Part shown: positions 1 through 5,604 of the stretch, one piece after another
Position numbering within the stretch: position 1 is the first letter of the stretch
Layout of the letters: every line of letters starts with the position of its first letter
NCBI GenBank assembly: GCA_026987795.1
Contig: JALSMF010000475.1
Span: 1 to 5,604, forward strand
Direction: 5' to 3'
Length of the DNA stretch: 5,604 bases
Source: Bacteroidales bacterium
GTDB taxonomy: Bacteria; Bacteroidota; Bacteroidia; Bacteroidales; JAADGE01
The notes under the pieces: model-generated
The model's input: only the letters and a program-made list of their open reading frames with translations
The model's database searches: none
What the model was told of the DNA's origin: nothing
Program-made: the position numbers and the translations under genes

Positions 1-851
1 AAACTGACAAACTGAATGCTGTATTACAAAACCTGAATAAATTTATTAAGGAAACTGAAAACCCGGGAACCTACGGAGTAAATATTATTGTTCAAAAATC
101 AAATCCCTACTTTAAAAAGCACCTTGATATATGTGTCGAAAATAAAGTGCCGTTTTATATAACATCTCTCGGAAACCCTAAAGAACTTATTGAAAAGGTT
201 CATAAATACGGAGCAAAAGTTTTTTGCGATGTTACAAATTTAAAATATGCCGAAAAAGTTGCAGCTCTCGGGGCTGACGGTATCATAGCCGTCGGGCAGG
301 GAGCCGGCGGACATGCCGGTTCCGACCCGCTGCAAATACTTATCCCGGCTCTCAAAGAAAAATTCAAAAACATACCTGTCATAGCAGCAGGAGGCATTGC
401 AACAGGTAAAGCATTACATTCCGTTTTGGTTCTCGGAGCCGACGGAGCATCAATAGGTACAAGTTTTATTGCAACAAACGAGGCTCCCGTTTCAAACGAT
501 TATAAAAAAGCAATAATAAATGCAGAAGCAAAAGATATTGTAATGACAGAACGTATTTCCGGAACCCCGAGCACAATTATAAACACCGAGTATGCCAAAA
601 AAATAGGATATAAACAAAATTGGATTGAACGAAAACTCTCAACTAACCCTAAAACAAAAAAATATTTTAAAATGTTAGTTCAGGTTAAAGGTATGAAAAA
701 ACTTGAAAAATCTGTTAAACCCGGAAACTATAAAAATCTTTGGATTGCCGGTAAATCTGTTCAGTTTATTAACGAAATACTTAGTATTGAACAACTGATT
801 TCTAAATTAAAAAAAGAGTTGCGCGAAAGTACGGAAAACAAATCATTTTAA
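1..851 (+). CDS. Nitronate monooxygenase (2-nitropropane dioxygenase family), 5'-truncated by window edge
   Basis: An FMN-dependent TIM-barrel enzyme of the nitronate monooxygenase / 2-nitropropane dioxygenase family, which oxidises alkyl nitronates using O2 in the cytoplasm. The frame is open from base 3 to TAA 849-851, giving 282 visible residues. A GTG at 147 is internal: family-typical sequence (GVNIIVQKSNPYF) lies upstream of it, so the true start is left of the window, probably a few dozen codons away. Visible family signatures are GQGAGGHAG (bases 294-320; the His codon at 312-314 matches the conserved active-site His region), the phosphate-binding strand VIAAGGI (378-398), the second glycine segment GADGASIGTSFIAT (up to 476), and a C-terminal AGKSVQFI segment. 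The family also contains FabK-type enoyl-ACP reductases and many members of unknown substrate, so the exact reaction is not settled. I found no convincing terminator downstream. Confidence 0.88.
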   Translation, partial: TDKLNAVLQNLNKFIKETENPGTYGVNIIVQKSNPYFKKHLDICVENKVPFYITSLGNPKELIEKVHKYGAKVFCDVTNLKYAEKVAALGADGIIAVGQGAGGHAGSDPLQILIPALKEKFKNIPVIAAGGIATGKALHSVLVLGADGASIGTSFIATNEAPVSNDYKKAIINAEAKDIVMTERISGTPSTIINTEYAKKIGYKQNWIERKLSTNPKTKKYFKMLVQVKGMKKLEKSVKPGNYKNLWIAGKSVQFINEILSIEQLISKLKKELRESTENKSF

Positions 852-925
852 AAAACATAACCCTCTGACAAATAGCAACTTGTTTGAATATAGTAATTTT
901 ATAAACAAATAATTGTTAATAACTA

Positions 926-955
926 TTGCCGATTAATAAAATAGTTATATTTTTG
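926..955 (+). promoter_or_regulatory. Bacteroidetes-type promoter of the rplM-rpsI(-rpsB-tsf) cluster
   Basis: The -7 element TATTTTTG (948-955) fits TAnnTTTG exactly. A TTG (926-928) lies 19 bases upstream, the expected position of the -33 element for the Bacteroidetes primary sigma factor. Transcription should begin near 961, leaving an A-rich leader of about 45 bases before the GTG of rplM. The rest of the gap (852-925) is AT-rich and shows only weak, imperfect inverted repeats; I see no intrinsic terminator for the upstream gene in it. Confidence 0.75.
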
Positions 956-1005
956 CAGTCCGAAATTTTTTGAAAGATTAAGATATAAATCAAAATAAGA
1001 AAAAA

Positions 1006-1461
1006 GTGGATACTTTAAGTTATAAAACAATCTCAGCCAATAAAGAAACCGTTAATAAAGAATGGTTACTGGTTGATGCAGAGGGAGAAACACTGGGACG
1101 ACTGTCTTCCGTAGTTGCCAAACTTTTAAGAGGTAAGTATAAAACAAACTTTACACCTCACGTTGATTGCGGAGATAACGTAATTGTAATTAATGCCGAG
1201 AAAATTCAGCTTACCGGTAAAAAGTGGACAGATAAACAATATTTCAGCCATACAGGATATCCCGGCGGACAAAGAATAACAACACCGGCTCAGCTAATTG
1301 CAAAAAAACCCATCGCTCTTGTTGAAAAAGCCGTAAAAGGAATGTTGCCGAAAAACAGGCTCGGAAGTGCTTTATACAGAAACCTATACGTATATGCAGG
1401 CTCAGAGCACAAGCAAGAAGCTCAAAAACCAAAAAAAATTGACATCAACTCAATAAAATAA
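1006..1461 (+). CDS. rplM: 50S ribosomal protein L13 (uL13), GTG start
   Basis: A large-subunit ribosomal protein that binds 23S rRNA early in 50S assembly. The 151-residue product has the family landmarks in order: DAEGETLGRLSSVVAKLLRGK (about 24-44), NFTPHVDCGDNVIVINA (48-64), SHTGYPGGQR (81-90), GMLPKNRLG (112-120) and LYVYAGSEHKQEAQKP (127-142). It begins at GTG 1006. The frame has a stop (TAA 979-981) just upstream with no ATG between, and the next in-frame Met is residue 113, so GTG is the only sensible start. The resulting N-terminus MDTLSYKTISANK is typical of Bacteroidetes uL13. No Shine-Dalgarno sequence is present; the start is preceded by an A-rich run. It is followed after 3 bases by rpsI, its usual partner, so the two are almost certainly cotranscribed. 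Confidence 0.97.
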   Translation: MDTLSYKTISANKETVNKEWLLVDAEGETLGRLSSVVAKLLRGKYKTNFTPHVDCGDNVIVINAEKIQLTGKKWTDKQYFSHTGYPGGQRITTPAQLIAKKPIALVEKAVKGMLPKNRLGSALYRNLYVYAGSEHKQEAQKPKKIDINSIK

Positions 1462-1464
1462 AAT

Positions 1465-1851
1465 ATGGAAATCGTTAACGCAATAGGAAGAAGAAAAGCC
1501 TCCATAGCAAGAATTTACGTAAAAGAGGGAAAAGGTAACATTACCGTTAATAAAAAAACTTTAGAAGAGTATTTTACAGTTCCCGAGTTAAAATATCAAA
1601 TTTTAAGACCGTTTTCTGTTGTAGAAGCCGAAAATAAATATGATATAAACGTTAATTTGAAAGGCGGCGGCATAAAAGGACAGGCTGAAGCTTTAAGACT
1701 TGCAATCTCAAGAGCATTGGTGAAAATTAACCCCGATGATAAAGGTGCTTTGAAAAAAGAAGGATTTTTAACGAGAGATGCAAGAGTTGTTGAGCGTAAA
1801 AAACCGGGACAACCTAAAGCTCGTAAGAAATTCCAGTTCAGTAAAAGATAA
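1465..1851 (+). CDS. rpsI: 30S ribosomal protein S9 (uS9)
   Basis: A small-subunit head protein whose C-terminal tail reaches the P-site tRNA. The 128-residue length is normal. Landmarks are GRRK (8-11), the glycine-rich GGGIKGQAEALRLAISRAL segment (67-85), LTRDARVVERKKPGQPKARKK (102-122), and the invariant terminal SKR (126-128), whose last Arg contacts tRNA in known ribosomes. ATG 1465 follows the rplM stop by 3 bases, so translation is probably coupled or at least coordinated with uL13. No Shine-Dalgarno sequence is seen. The gene is intact and ordinary. Confidence 0.97.
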   Translation: MEIVNAIGRRKASIARIYVKEGKGNITVNKKTLEEYFTVPELKYQILRPFSVVEAENKYDINVNLKGGGIKGQAEALRLAISRALVKINPDDKGALKKEGFLTRDARVVERKKPGQPKARKKFQFSKR

Positions 1852-1863
1852 AAAACAAGATTC

Positions 1864-1962
1864 AAACTTAATATTTCACTTAAGTTTAGTATCTAAATTA
1901 CCAAGACCGGCATTAATTGTCGCTACTTGGTAATTGCTTTATTATAAGAATGTAAACTTAAT
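1864..1962 (+). repeat. Competing short repeats in the rpsB leader (two copies of AAACTTAAT plus one complement)
   Basis: AAACTTAAT occurs at 1864-1872 and again at 1954-1962, the second copy ending 8 bases before the rpsB ATG. The complement TTAAGTTT lies at 1880-1887. It can form an 8-bp hairpin with the first copy (8-base loop) or a long-range 8-bp helix with the second copy, but not both. The second arrangement would place the upstream edge of the rpsB initiation region in a helix enclosing the hairpin at 1896-1935. A third option, TTTAG/CTAAA at 1885-1889 and 1893-1897, overlaps both. The helices are AT-rich and weak, so chance is possible. Confidence 0.4.
1896..1935 (+). promoter_or_regulatory. 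Structured RNA element in the rpsB 5' leader (hairpin with internal loop)
   Basis: Bases 1896-1905 (AATTACCAAG) pair perfectly with 1926-1935 (CTTGGTAATT), a 10-bp outer stem. Inside it, after an asymmetric internal loop (1906-1907 opposite 1923-1925), 1908-1912 (CGGCA) pairs with 1918-1922 (TGTCG), including one G-U pair, around a 5-base loop. The outer stem is not followed by a U-tract (GCTTTATT), so it does not look like a Rho-independent terminator. A two-part stem with an internal loop ahead of a ribosomal protein gene is the usual architecture of an autoregulatory leader, and uS2 is known to repress its own rpsB-tsf operon in E. coli. The base pairing is visible directly; the uS2-binding role is inferred. 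Confidence 0.5.
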
Positions 1963-1970
1963 TTAAAAAA

Positions 1971-2735
1971 ATGTCAAAAGTAGATTTTAAACAACTGTTG
2001 GAAGCAGGTGTTCACTTCGGACACCTAAAAAGAAAATGGAATCCTAAAATGGCTCCGTATATTTTTATGGAACAAAACGGAATCCATATCATTGATTTGT
2101 ACAAAACAATGGTAAAACTTGACGAAGCTGCCGCTGCCGCAAAGCAAATTGCAAAATCAGGTCGTCAAATTTTGTTTGTTGCAACCAAAAAACAAGCAAA
2201 AGAAATTGTTGAAGAAAAAGTAAAACCAACCGGAATGCCCTATATTACAGAGCGTTGGTCAGGAGGAATGCTTACAAACTTCAGAACAGTCAGAAAAGCA
2301 ATTAAAAAAATGAAAGCCATTGACAATATGGCTGTTGACGGAACATTTGAAAAACTTTCAAAAAGAGAAAGACTTCAAATTATGCGTGAAAGAGCAAAGC
2401 TCGAAAAAAACCTGGGAAGTATTGTCGATATGAAAAGAGTTCCTTCTGCAATATTTGTAGTTGACGTTACAAAAGAAAAAATAGCAGTAGCCGAAGCAAA
2501 AAAATTAGGACTGCCTATCATAGCAATGGTCGATACAAACTCAGACCCGAGCGTTGACTTTCCGATTCCTGCAAATGACGATGCTTCTAAATCAATAGCA
2601 ATTATTGTAGATACTATTACACAGGCTGTTACAGAAGGCTTAAATGAACAAAAAGCAGAAAGAAAAGAACAAAAAACAGATAAAGAAAACAAAAAAGAGC
2701 CGGCAAAAACAAGAGCTCGCAAAAAAATAAAATAA
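1971..2735 (+). CDS. rpsB: 30S ribosomal protein S2 (uS2)
   Basis: A small-subunit protein that joins the 30S late and is needed with bS1 for mRNA binding. The 254-residue product shows the family pattern: LLEAGVHFGHLKRKWNPKM (9-27), the coiled-coil-forming region after IHIIDLYKT (38-46), RQILFVATKKQAKEIV (65-80), RWSGGMLTNF (95-104), PSAIFVVDV (158-166) and VDTNSDPSVDFPIPANDDA (187-205). The last 30 residues are a Lys/Glu/Arg-rich tail ending ARKKIK, a low-complexity extension of variable length in this family. ATG 1971 directly precedes the conserved N-terminus. The leader is A-rich, lacks a Shine-Dalgarno sequence, and contains the inverted repeats annotated separately. I see no good TAnnTTTG promoter between rpsI and rpsB, so transcription probably arrives from the rplM promoter. 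tsf follows 26 bases later. Confidence 0.97.
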   Translation: MSKVDFKQLLEAGVHFGHLKRKWNPKMAPYIFMEQNGIHIIDLYKTMVKLDEAAAAAKQIAKSGRQILFVATKKQAKEIVEEKVKPTGMPYITERWSGGMLTNFRTVRKAIKKMKAIDNMAVDGTFEKLSKRERLQIMRERAKLEKNLGSIVDMKRVPSAIFVVDVTKEKIAVAEAKKLGLPIIAMVDTNSDPSVDFPIPANDDASKSIAIIVDTITQAVTEGLNEQKAERKEQKTDKENKKEPAKTRARKKIK

Positions 2736-2761
2736 TTAATAAAAGTTAAAACAATATAAAG

Positions 2762-3589
2762 ATGGCAAAAATAAGCGCAGCAGATGTTGCTAAATTAAGA
2801 AAAATGACAGGGGCAGGTATGATGGATTGCAAAAATGCACTTACCGAATCTGACGGAGACTTTGATGCAGCAATTGATATTCTCAGAAAAAAAGGACAAA
2901 AAGTTGCCGGAAAGAGAGCAGACAGAGAAGCTTCAGAAGGTGCTGTTGTCGCAAAAAAAACAACTGACGGGAAAAAAGCTGTTATTATTGCATTAAATTG
3001 CGAAACAGACTTTGTAGCGAAAAATGACGATTTTGTTAAGTTTGCGAATCAAATACTTGATACGGCAGCTGAAAAAAAACCTGCAAATCTTGAAGAATTA
3101 ATGTCTTTAGAAATTAACGGAGTTAAAATAAGCGATGAAATTATAAACCAAACAGGAGTTATCGGAGAAAAAATAGAACTCGGATATTACGATAAAGTAG
3201 AAGGAGAGGCTGTTGCAACATATATCCATCCCGGAAACAGGCTTGCATCAATAGCAAGTTTTACAAAAGACATTGACGAAGCTGCAAAAAAGGATATTGT
3301 TATGCAAATTGCAGCTATGAATCCTATTGCTGTTGACAAAGACGATGTTTCGCAAGAAGTAATTGATAAAGAAATAGAAATAGGAAAAGAGTTAGCAATT
3401 CAGGAAGGAAAACCTGCCGATTTAGCAGAAAAAATAGCAGTAGGCAGATTAAATAAATTCTTTAAAGAAAATACTCTTTTAAACCAGCAATGGGTAAAAG
3501 ACAATAAAAAAACAATACGAGACTTTCTGAAAGAAGTTGACCCGGAAGTAAAAGTTATTGAGTTTAAACGCTATACCGTGGGTTCATAA
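2762..3589 (+). CDS. tsf: Translation elongation factor Ts
   Basis: The cytoplasmic guanine-nucleotide exchange factor that releases GDP from EF-Tu. The 275-residue product is full length. It has the N-terminal UBA-like domain (about 1-50: VAKLRKMTGAGMMDCKNAL, then GDFDAAIDILRKKG), the EF-Tu-contacting motif TDFVAKN (82-88, the family's TDFVAK signature that intrudes near the EF-Tu Mg2+ site), and a core domain including YIHPGNRLASIASF and MQIAAMNPIAV. It ends with the C-terminal module KFFKENTLLNQQWVKD. It starts at ATG 2762, 26 bases after the rpsB stop, with an A/T-rich leader and no Shine-Dalgarno sequence. The rpsB-tsf pairing is widespread in bacteria. It is the last gene of the cluster, closed by the terminator at 3611-3641. 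Confidence 0.97.
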   Translation: MAKISAADVAKLRKMTGAGMMDCKNALTESDGDFDAAIDILRKKGQKVAGKRADREASEGAVVAKKTTDGKKAVIIALNCETDFVAKNDDFVKFANQILDTAAEKKPANLEELMSLEINGVKISDEIINQTGVIGEKIELGYYDKVEGEAVATYIHPGNRLASIASFTKDIDEAAKKDIVMQIAAMNPIAVDKDDVSQEVIDKEIEIGKELAIQEGKPADLAEKIAVGRLNKFFKENTLLNQQWVKDNKKTIRDFLKEVDPEVKVIEFKRYTVGS

Positions 3590-3610
3590 TTTTTACCGTA
3601 TTTAAAAAAC

Positions 3611-3641
3611 AAAAAAGCCGTTGAAAATCAACGGCTTTTTT
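3611..3641 (+). terminator. Intrinsic terminator after tsf
   Basis: GCCGTTGA (3617-3624) and TCAACGGC (3628-3635) form a perfect 8-bp stem with an AAA loop, followed by six T (3636-3641) and preceded by six A (3611-3616), which can extend the stem. It lies 22 bases past the tsf stop. The flanking A-tract means it could also act for the opposite strand, but no gene converges on it here. Confidence 0.92.
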
Positions 3642-3710
3642 ATATGCTTTTTATTTTATAAAACATCTTTATTTTGAATAATAAATGATAAAAGTATCGG
3701 TTTTTATTAT

Positions 3711-3718
3711 TAATTTTG
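3711..3718 (+). promoter_or_regulatory. Probable -7 promoter element for the lipoprotein gene
   Basis: TAATTTTG matches the Bacteroidetes -7 consensus TAnnTTTG and lies 36 bases before the lipoprotein ATG, after the tsf terminator. No TTG is present at the expected 19-21 base distance upstream, so this would be a weak or regulated promoter. The surrounding sequence (3642-3754) is very AT-rich and I see nothing else clear in it. Confidence 0.45.
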
Positions 3719-3754
3719 AAAACTTAAATTATTGAAACTAAAAAACAAATAAAT

Positions 3755-4468
3755 ATGAAAACATTATTATTAACAATCGGATTGTTTTTAACCCTAACAT
3801 CATGTCAGAGTGAAGAAAAGCAAACTAAGGAGAACCTGAGTGCAGATACGCACAAAATAACAGTAGCAGAGGTTTTGCAAACAAATAACTACACATATCT
3901 TTTAGCTGAAGAAAACGGAACAAAAACATGGTTAGCCGTTCCTAAAATGAATGCTAATGTCGGGGATGTATATTATTACAACGGAGGTATGCTTATGGAA
4001 AATTTTGCAAGTAAAGAATTAGGAAGAACCTTTGATAAAATATACTTTCTCGAAAGTGTAAGAACAACTCCCGATATGCCGAAACAAAACATGGTTAACA
4101 ACCCTCACGGACACAATGTTACAGGACATAACGAAAAACCGAAAGCCGAGAAAACCGAAATAAAAGTAACACCTGCAGAAGGCGGAATAACTATAGAAGA
4201 GTTGTTCGCAAACAAATCAAAATATAACGGAAAGACAGTTAAAATAAAAGGCGTTGTTGTAAAATTCAGCCCTCAAATAATGAAAAAGAACTGGATTCAC
4301 ATACAAGACGGAACAGAACATAACGGTGATTTTGATTTAACCGTAACCTCACAATCTGAAGTTAAGGAAGGGGACACAGTGGTTGTAGAAGGAAAAATAT
4401 CTTTAGATAAAGATTTCGGATACGGATATTTCTATAAAGTTATTATGGAAGATGCCGCAGTAAAATAA
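3755..4468 (+). CDS. Lipoprotein with C-terminal OB-fold-like domain, function unknown
   Basis: A 237-residue predicted envelope lipoprotein. The N-terminus is a short charged start (MK), a hydrophobic stretch (3-14) and the lipobox LTSC, with the lipidated Cys at 17. The following QSEEK is acidic, resembling the export signal that sends Bacteroidetes lipoproteins to the cell surface. Two domains follow. Residues about 33-102 contain NNYTYLLAEENG, W59, a GD turn (70-71), GGMLMENFASKELGRTFDKIYFL. Residues about 140-235 contain YNGKTVKIKGVVVKF, KNWIHIQDG (178-186), DLTVTS, GDTVVVEGKISLDKDFGYGY, a pattern consistent with a five-stranded OB-fold. The linker (about 103-139) has HGHNVTGH (118-125), which might bind a metal ion. 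From memory, similar two-domain proteins occur in periplasmic or lipoprotein form in anaerobic and respiratory bacteria, often annotated only as NrfJ-like or as nucleic-acid-binding OB proteins; a DNA-binding role seems unlikely for an exported protein. It is a monocistronic unit with its own terminator. Confidence 0.82.
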   Translation: MKTLLLTIGLFLTLTSCQSEEKQTKENLSADTHKITVAEVLQTNNYTYLLAEENGTKTWLAVPKMNANVGDVYYYNGGMLMENFASKELGRTFDKIYFLESVRTTPDMPKQNMVNNPHGHNVTGHNEKPKAEKTEIKVTPAEGGITIEELFANKSKYNGKTVKIKGVVVKFSPQIMKKNWIHIQDGTEHNGDFDLTVTSQSEVKEGDTVVVEGKISLDKDFGYGYFYKVIMEDAAVK

Positions 4469-4480
4469 GCAGTAAAATAA
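4457..4480 (+). repeat. Perfect 12-bp tandem duplication across the lipoprotein stop codon
   Basis: GCAGTAAAATAA occurs twice in direct succession (4457-4468 and 4469-4480). The first copy encodes the last three residues Ala-Val-Lys plus TAA. The second lies in the same frame and would encode Ala-Val-Lys-stop again. It looks like a small slippage duplication and makes a second in-frame stop 12 bases after the first. The effect on the protein is nil unless the first stop is read through. Confidence 0.9.
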
Positions 4481-4508
4481 AATTATATTAAACCGAAAAA
4501 TTAAAAAT

Positions 4509-4543
4509 AAAGCCCGAAAATAAAAACGGGCTTTTGTTTTTTT
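4509..4543 (+). terminator. Intrinsic terminator after the lipoprotein gene
   Basis: AAAGCCCG (4509-4516) pairs with CGGGCTTT (4527-4534) around an A-rich 10-base loop. The strand then runs into a T-tract (4532-4543) broken by one G at 4536. It lies 40 bases after the lipoprotein stop and separates that gene from the downstream antiporter gene. Confidence 0.88.
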
Positions 4544-4567
4544 CACAAGAAAGCGTTACACTTTTAT

Positions 4568-4598
4568 TTTTATAATCACATTCCAATATTTATATTTG
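4568..4598 (+). promoter_or_regulatory. Bacteroidetes-type promoter of the nhaD-like gene
   Basis: TATATTTG (4591-4598) is a perfect TAnnTTTG -7 element. At the -33 position there is only TTT (4568-4570), 20 bases upstream, in place of TTG. The -7 element continues as GCAGAC, nearly the same as the GCAGTC after the rplM -7 element. Transcription would begin around 4604, giving a leader of about 38 bases before ATG 4642. Confidence 0.6.
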
Positions 4599-4641
4599 CA
4601 GACATTCTAATCATATTTTACAAACTAAAAATCAATGAGTT

Positions 4642-5604
4642 ATGTTTATACTAATGGTTGTTATATTTATTTTAGGCTATTTGATGATAGCATTAGAACA
4701 TCCGATAAAAATAGATAAAGCGGCATCTGCTTTGTTGATGGGTGCAATTCTTTGGGCGGTTTATGCATTTAACGGTGAAGAAATATTAAGACTGGGATAC
4801 AGCAGAGCATGGCTGCATTTCAGCGAACTGAACCCTGTTCTGTCTCAATCCGAAGAAGGAGTCAGAGAGTTTATTACACAACACGATATATTTGAACACC
4901 TTGCAAATATATCTACAATATTATTCTTCTTGCTCGGAGCTATGACAATAGTCGAAATTGTTGACCAACACGAAGGATTTAAGATTATTACGGACAGAAT
5001 AAAGACTACGAATAAATCAAAACTGTTATGGATTTTAAGTTTCCTTACTTTTTTTATGTCAGCCGTTCTTGACAACTTAACAACAACAATTGTTATAATA
5101 GCTCTGCTGAGAAAACTGATTGACGACAAACAGACTCGCTGGTTTTTTGCATCTATGGTGGTAGTAGCAGCAAATGCCGGCGGTGCTTTCTCTCCGATAG
5201 GAGATGTAACAACAATTATGCTGTGGATAGGAGGACAAGTAACAACAGCAAACATTATTACAAAATTATTTGTCCCCAGTTTATTTACTATGATAATACC
5301 TCTTTTGGTACTCTCATTTACTCTTAAAGGAAACGTAAAAAGACCGGAGAGAAAAAAAACCGGAGAAAATGATGTAAAAACAACACCTAAACAACAAATA
5401 ACAATGCTTGCTCTTGGTGTTTCCGCATTATTATTTGTTCCGGTTTTTAAAACCGTTACTCACTTACCTCCTTACCTTGGTATGTTGTTCGGATTGAGTA
5501 TTATGTGGATTACAACGGAAATAATGCATAAAAAAACAAAATCAAAATATGAAGGAAACTTTAAATTATCGGTTAACTCTATTCTTACAAAAGTTGACGT
5601 TCCT
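4642..5604 (+). CDS. nhaD: NhaD-type Na+/H+ antiporter, 3'-truncated by window edge
   Basis: An inner-membrane sodium/proton antiporter of the NhaD family (ion transporter superfamily), exporting Na+ (or Li+) in exchange for H+ to maintain pH and sodium balance. The frame is open from ATG 4642 to the window end, 321 codons with no stop; the family is usually somewhat over 400 residues, so roughly the last quarter to third is missing. Hydrophobic segments lie near residues 1-18, 26-43, 88-107, 127-143, 146-157, 168-182, 205-227, 251-269 and 277-292. Family signatures are EHLANISTILFFLLGAMTIVEIVD (85-108), the polar intramembrane motif SAVLDNLTTTIV (140-151, with D144 and N145) and NAGGAFSPIGDVTTIMLW (178-195, with D188, T190 and T191). 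ATG 4635 was excluded because its frame closes after 27 codons. A basic hydrophilic loop lies at 230-252. The gene follows a terminator and its own promoter motif. Confidence 0.93.
   Translation, partial: MFILMVVIFILGYLMIALEHPIKIDKAASALLMGAILWAVYAFNGEEILRLGYSRAWLHFSELNPVLSQSEEGVREFITQHDIFEHLANISTILFFLLGAMTIVEIVDQHEGFKIITDRIKTTNKSKLLWILSFLTFFMSAVLDNLTTTIVIIALLRKLIDDKQTRWFFASMVVVAANAGGAFSPIGDVTTIMLWIGGQVTTANIITKLFVPSLFTMIIPLLVLSFTLKGNVKRPERKKTGENDVKTTPKQQITMLALGVSALLFVPVFKTVTHLPPYLGMLFGLSIMWITTEIMHKKTKSKYEGNFKLSVNSILTKVDVP

Noticed and set aside
147..149. GTG as the start of the nitronate monooxygenase gene
   Set aside because: The same frame is open to base 3 and encodes family-typical sequence upstream, so the real start is outside the window.
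880..908. TTGTTT / AAACAA inverted repeat as a terminator after the nitronate monooxygenase gene
   Set aside because: Only 6 bp, all but one A/T pairs, with a long spacer and no T-tract.
1596..1865. An 89-codon minus-strand open frame across rpsI
   Set aside because: Antisense to the conserved uS9 gene; no plausible start signals or recognisable domain.
1881..1888. TAAGTTTA as a -7 promoter element for rpsB
   Set aside because: The last base differs from TAnnTTTG and no TTG lies 19-21 bases upstream; the match is explained by the inverted repeat.
1896..1935. The inverted repeat as a terminator of rplM-rpsI
   Set aside because: No T-tract follows the stem, and the internal loop and mixed composition differ from the two clear terminators elsewhere in the window. 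Partial termination cannot be excluded.
2375..2722. A 115-codon minus-strand open frame inside rpsB
   Set aside because: Antisense shadow of the conserved uS2 gene, with Ser/Phe-rich low-complexity translation and no family resemblance.
4635..4718. ATG at 4635 as the antiporter start
   Set aside because: It is in a different frame that meets a TAA after 27 codons; the ATG at 4642 opens the conserved frame.
4845..5255. A 136-codon open frame on the minus strand
   Set aside because: It lies wholly antisense to the clear NhaD-type coding sequence, has no recognisable domain and no promoter motif; its openness is a by-product of the plus-strand codon bias.

Overview
The window looks like chromosomal DNA from a Bacteroidota (Bacteroidetes) bacterium. 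The DNA is AT-rich. Intergenic regions carry the phylum's -7 promoter motif TAnnTTTG. Start codons are preceded by A-rich stretches, with no Shine-Dalgarno sequence at any of them. The order rplM-rpsI-rpsB-tsf, as I recall, is common in this phylum. I cannot name a genus from sequence alone.

Layout, all genes on the + strand: (1) 1-851 is the 3' part of a nitronate monooxygenase-type flavoprotein gene, cut by the left edge. (2) 852-1005 is a promoter region with a well-spaced TTG / TAnnTTTG pair. (3) 1006-3589 is a translation cluster: rplM (uL13, GTG start), rpsI (uS9) 3 bases later, a structured 119-base gap, rpsB (uS2), and tsf (EF-Ts), closed by a strong intrinsic terminator at 3611-3641. 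(4) 3755-4468 is a single-gene unit for a lipoprotein with a probable OB-fold C-terminal domain. It has its own promoter motif and terminator. (5) 4642 to the right edge is the first 321 codons of an NhaD-type Na+/H+ antiporter, behind its own promoter motif and truncated by the window end.

The translation cluster makes two large/small-subunit proteins that are usually paired (uL13/uS9), followed by uS2 and the factor that recharges EF-Tu. The gap before rpsB can fold into a bipartite hairpin with an internal loop. It also contains a competing pair of short helices that could switch between a free and a blocked rpsB start. This is the best candidate for an under-described element here: a possible uS2 autoregulatory leader. 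The flanking genes are unrelated to translation and appear to be independent transcription units. I see no mobile elements, CRISPR arrays, tRNA/rRNA genes or defence system. Apart from the rpsB leader and the lipoprotein, this is an ordinary housekeeping region.
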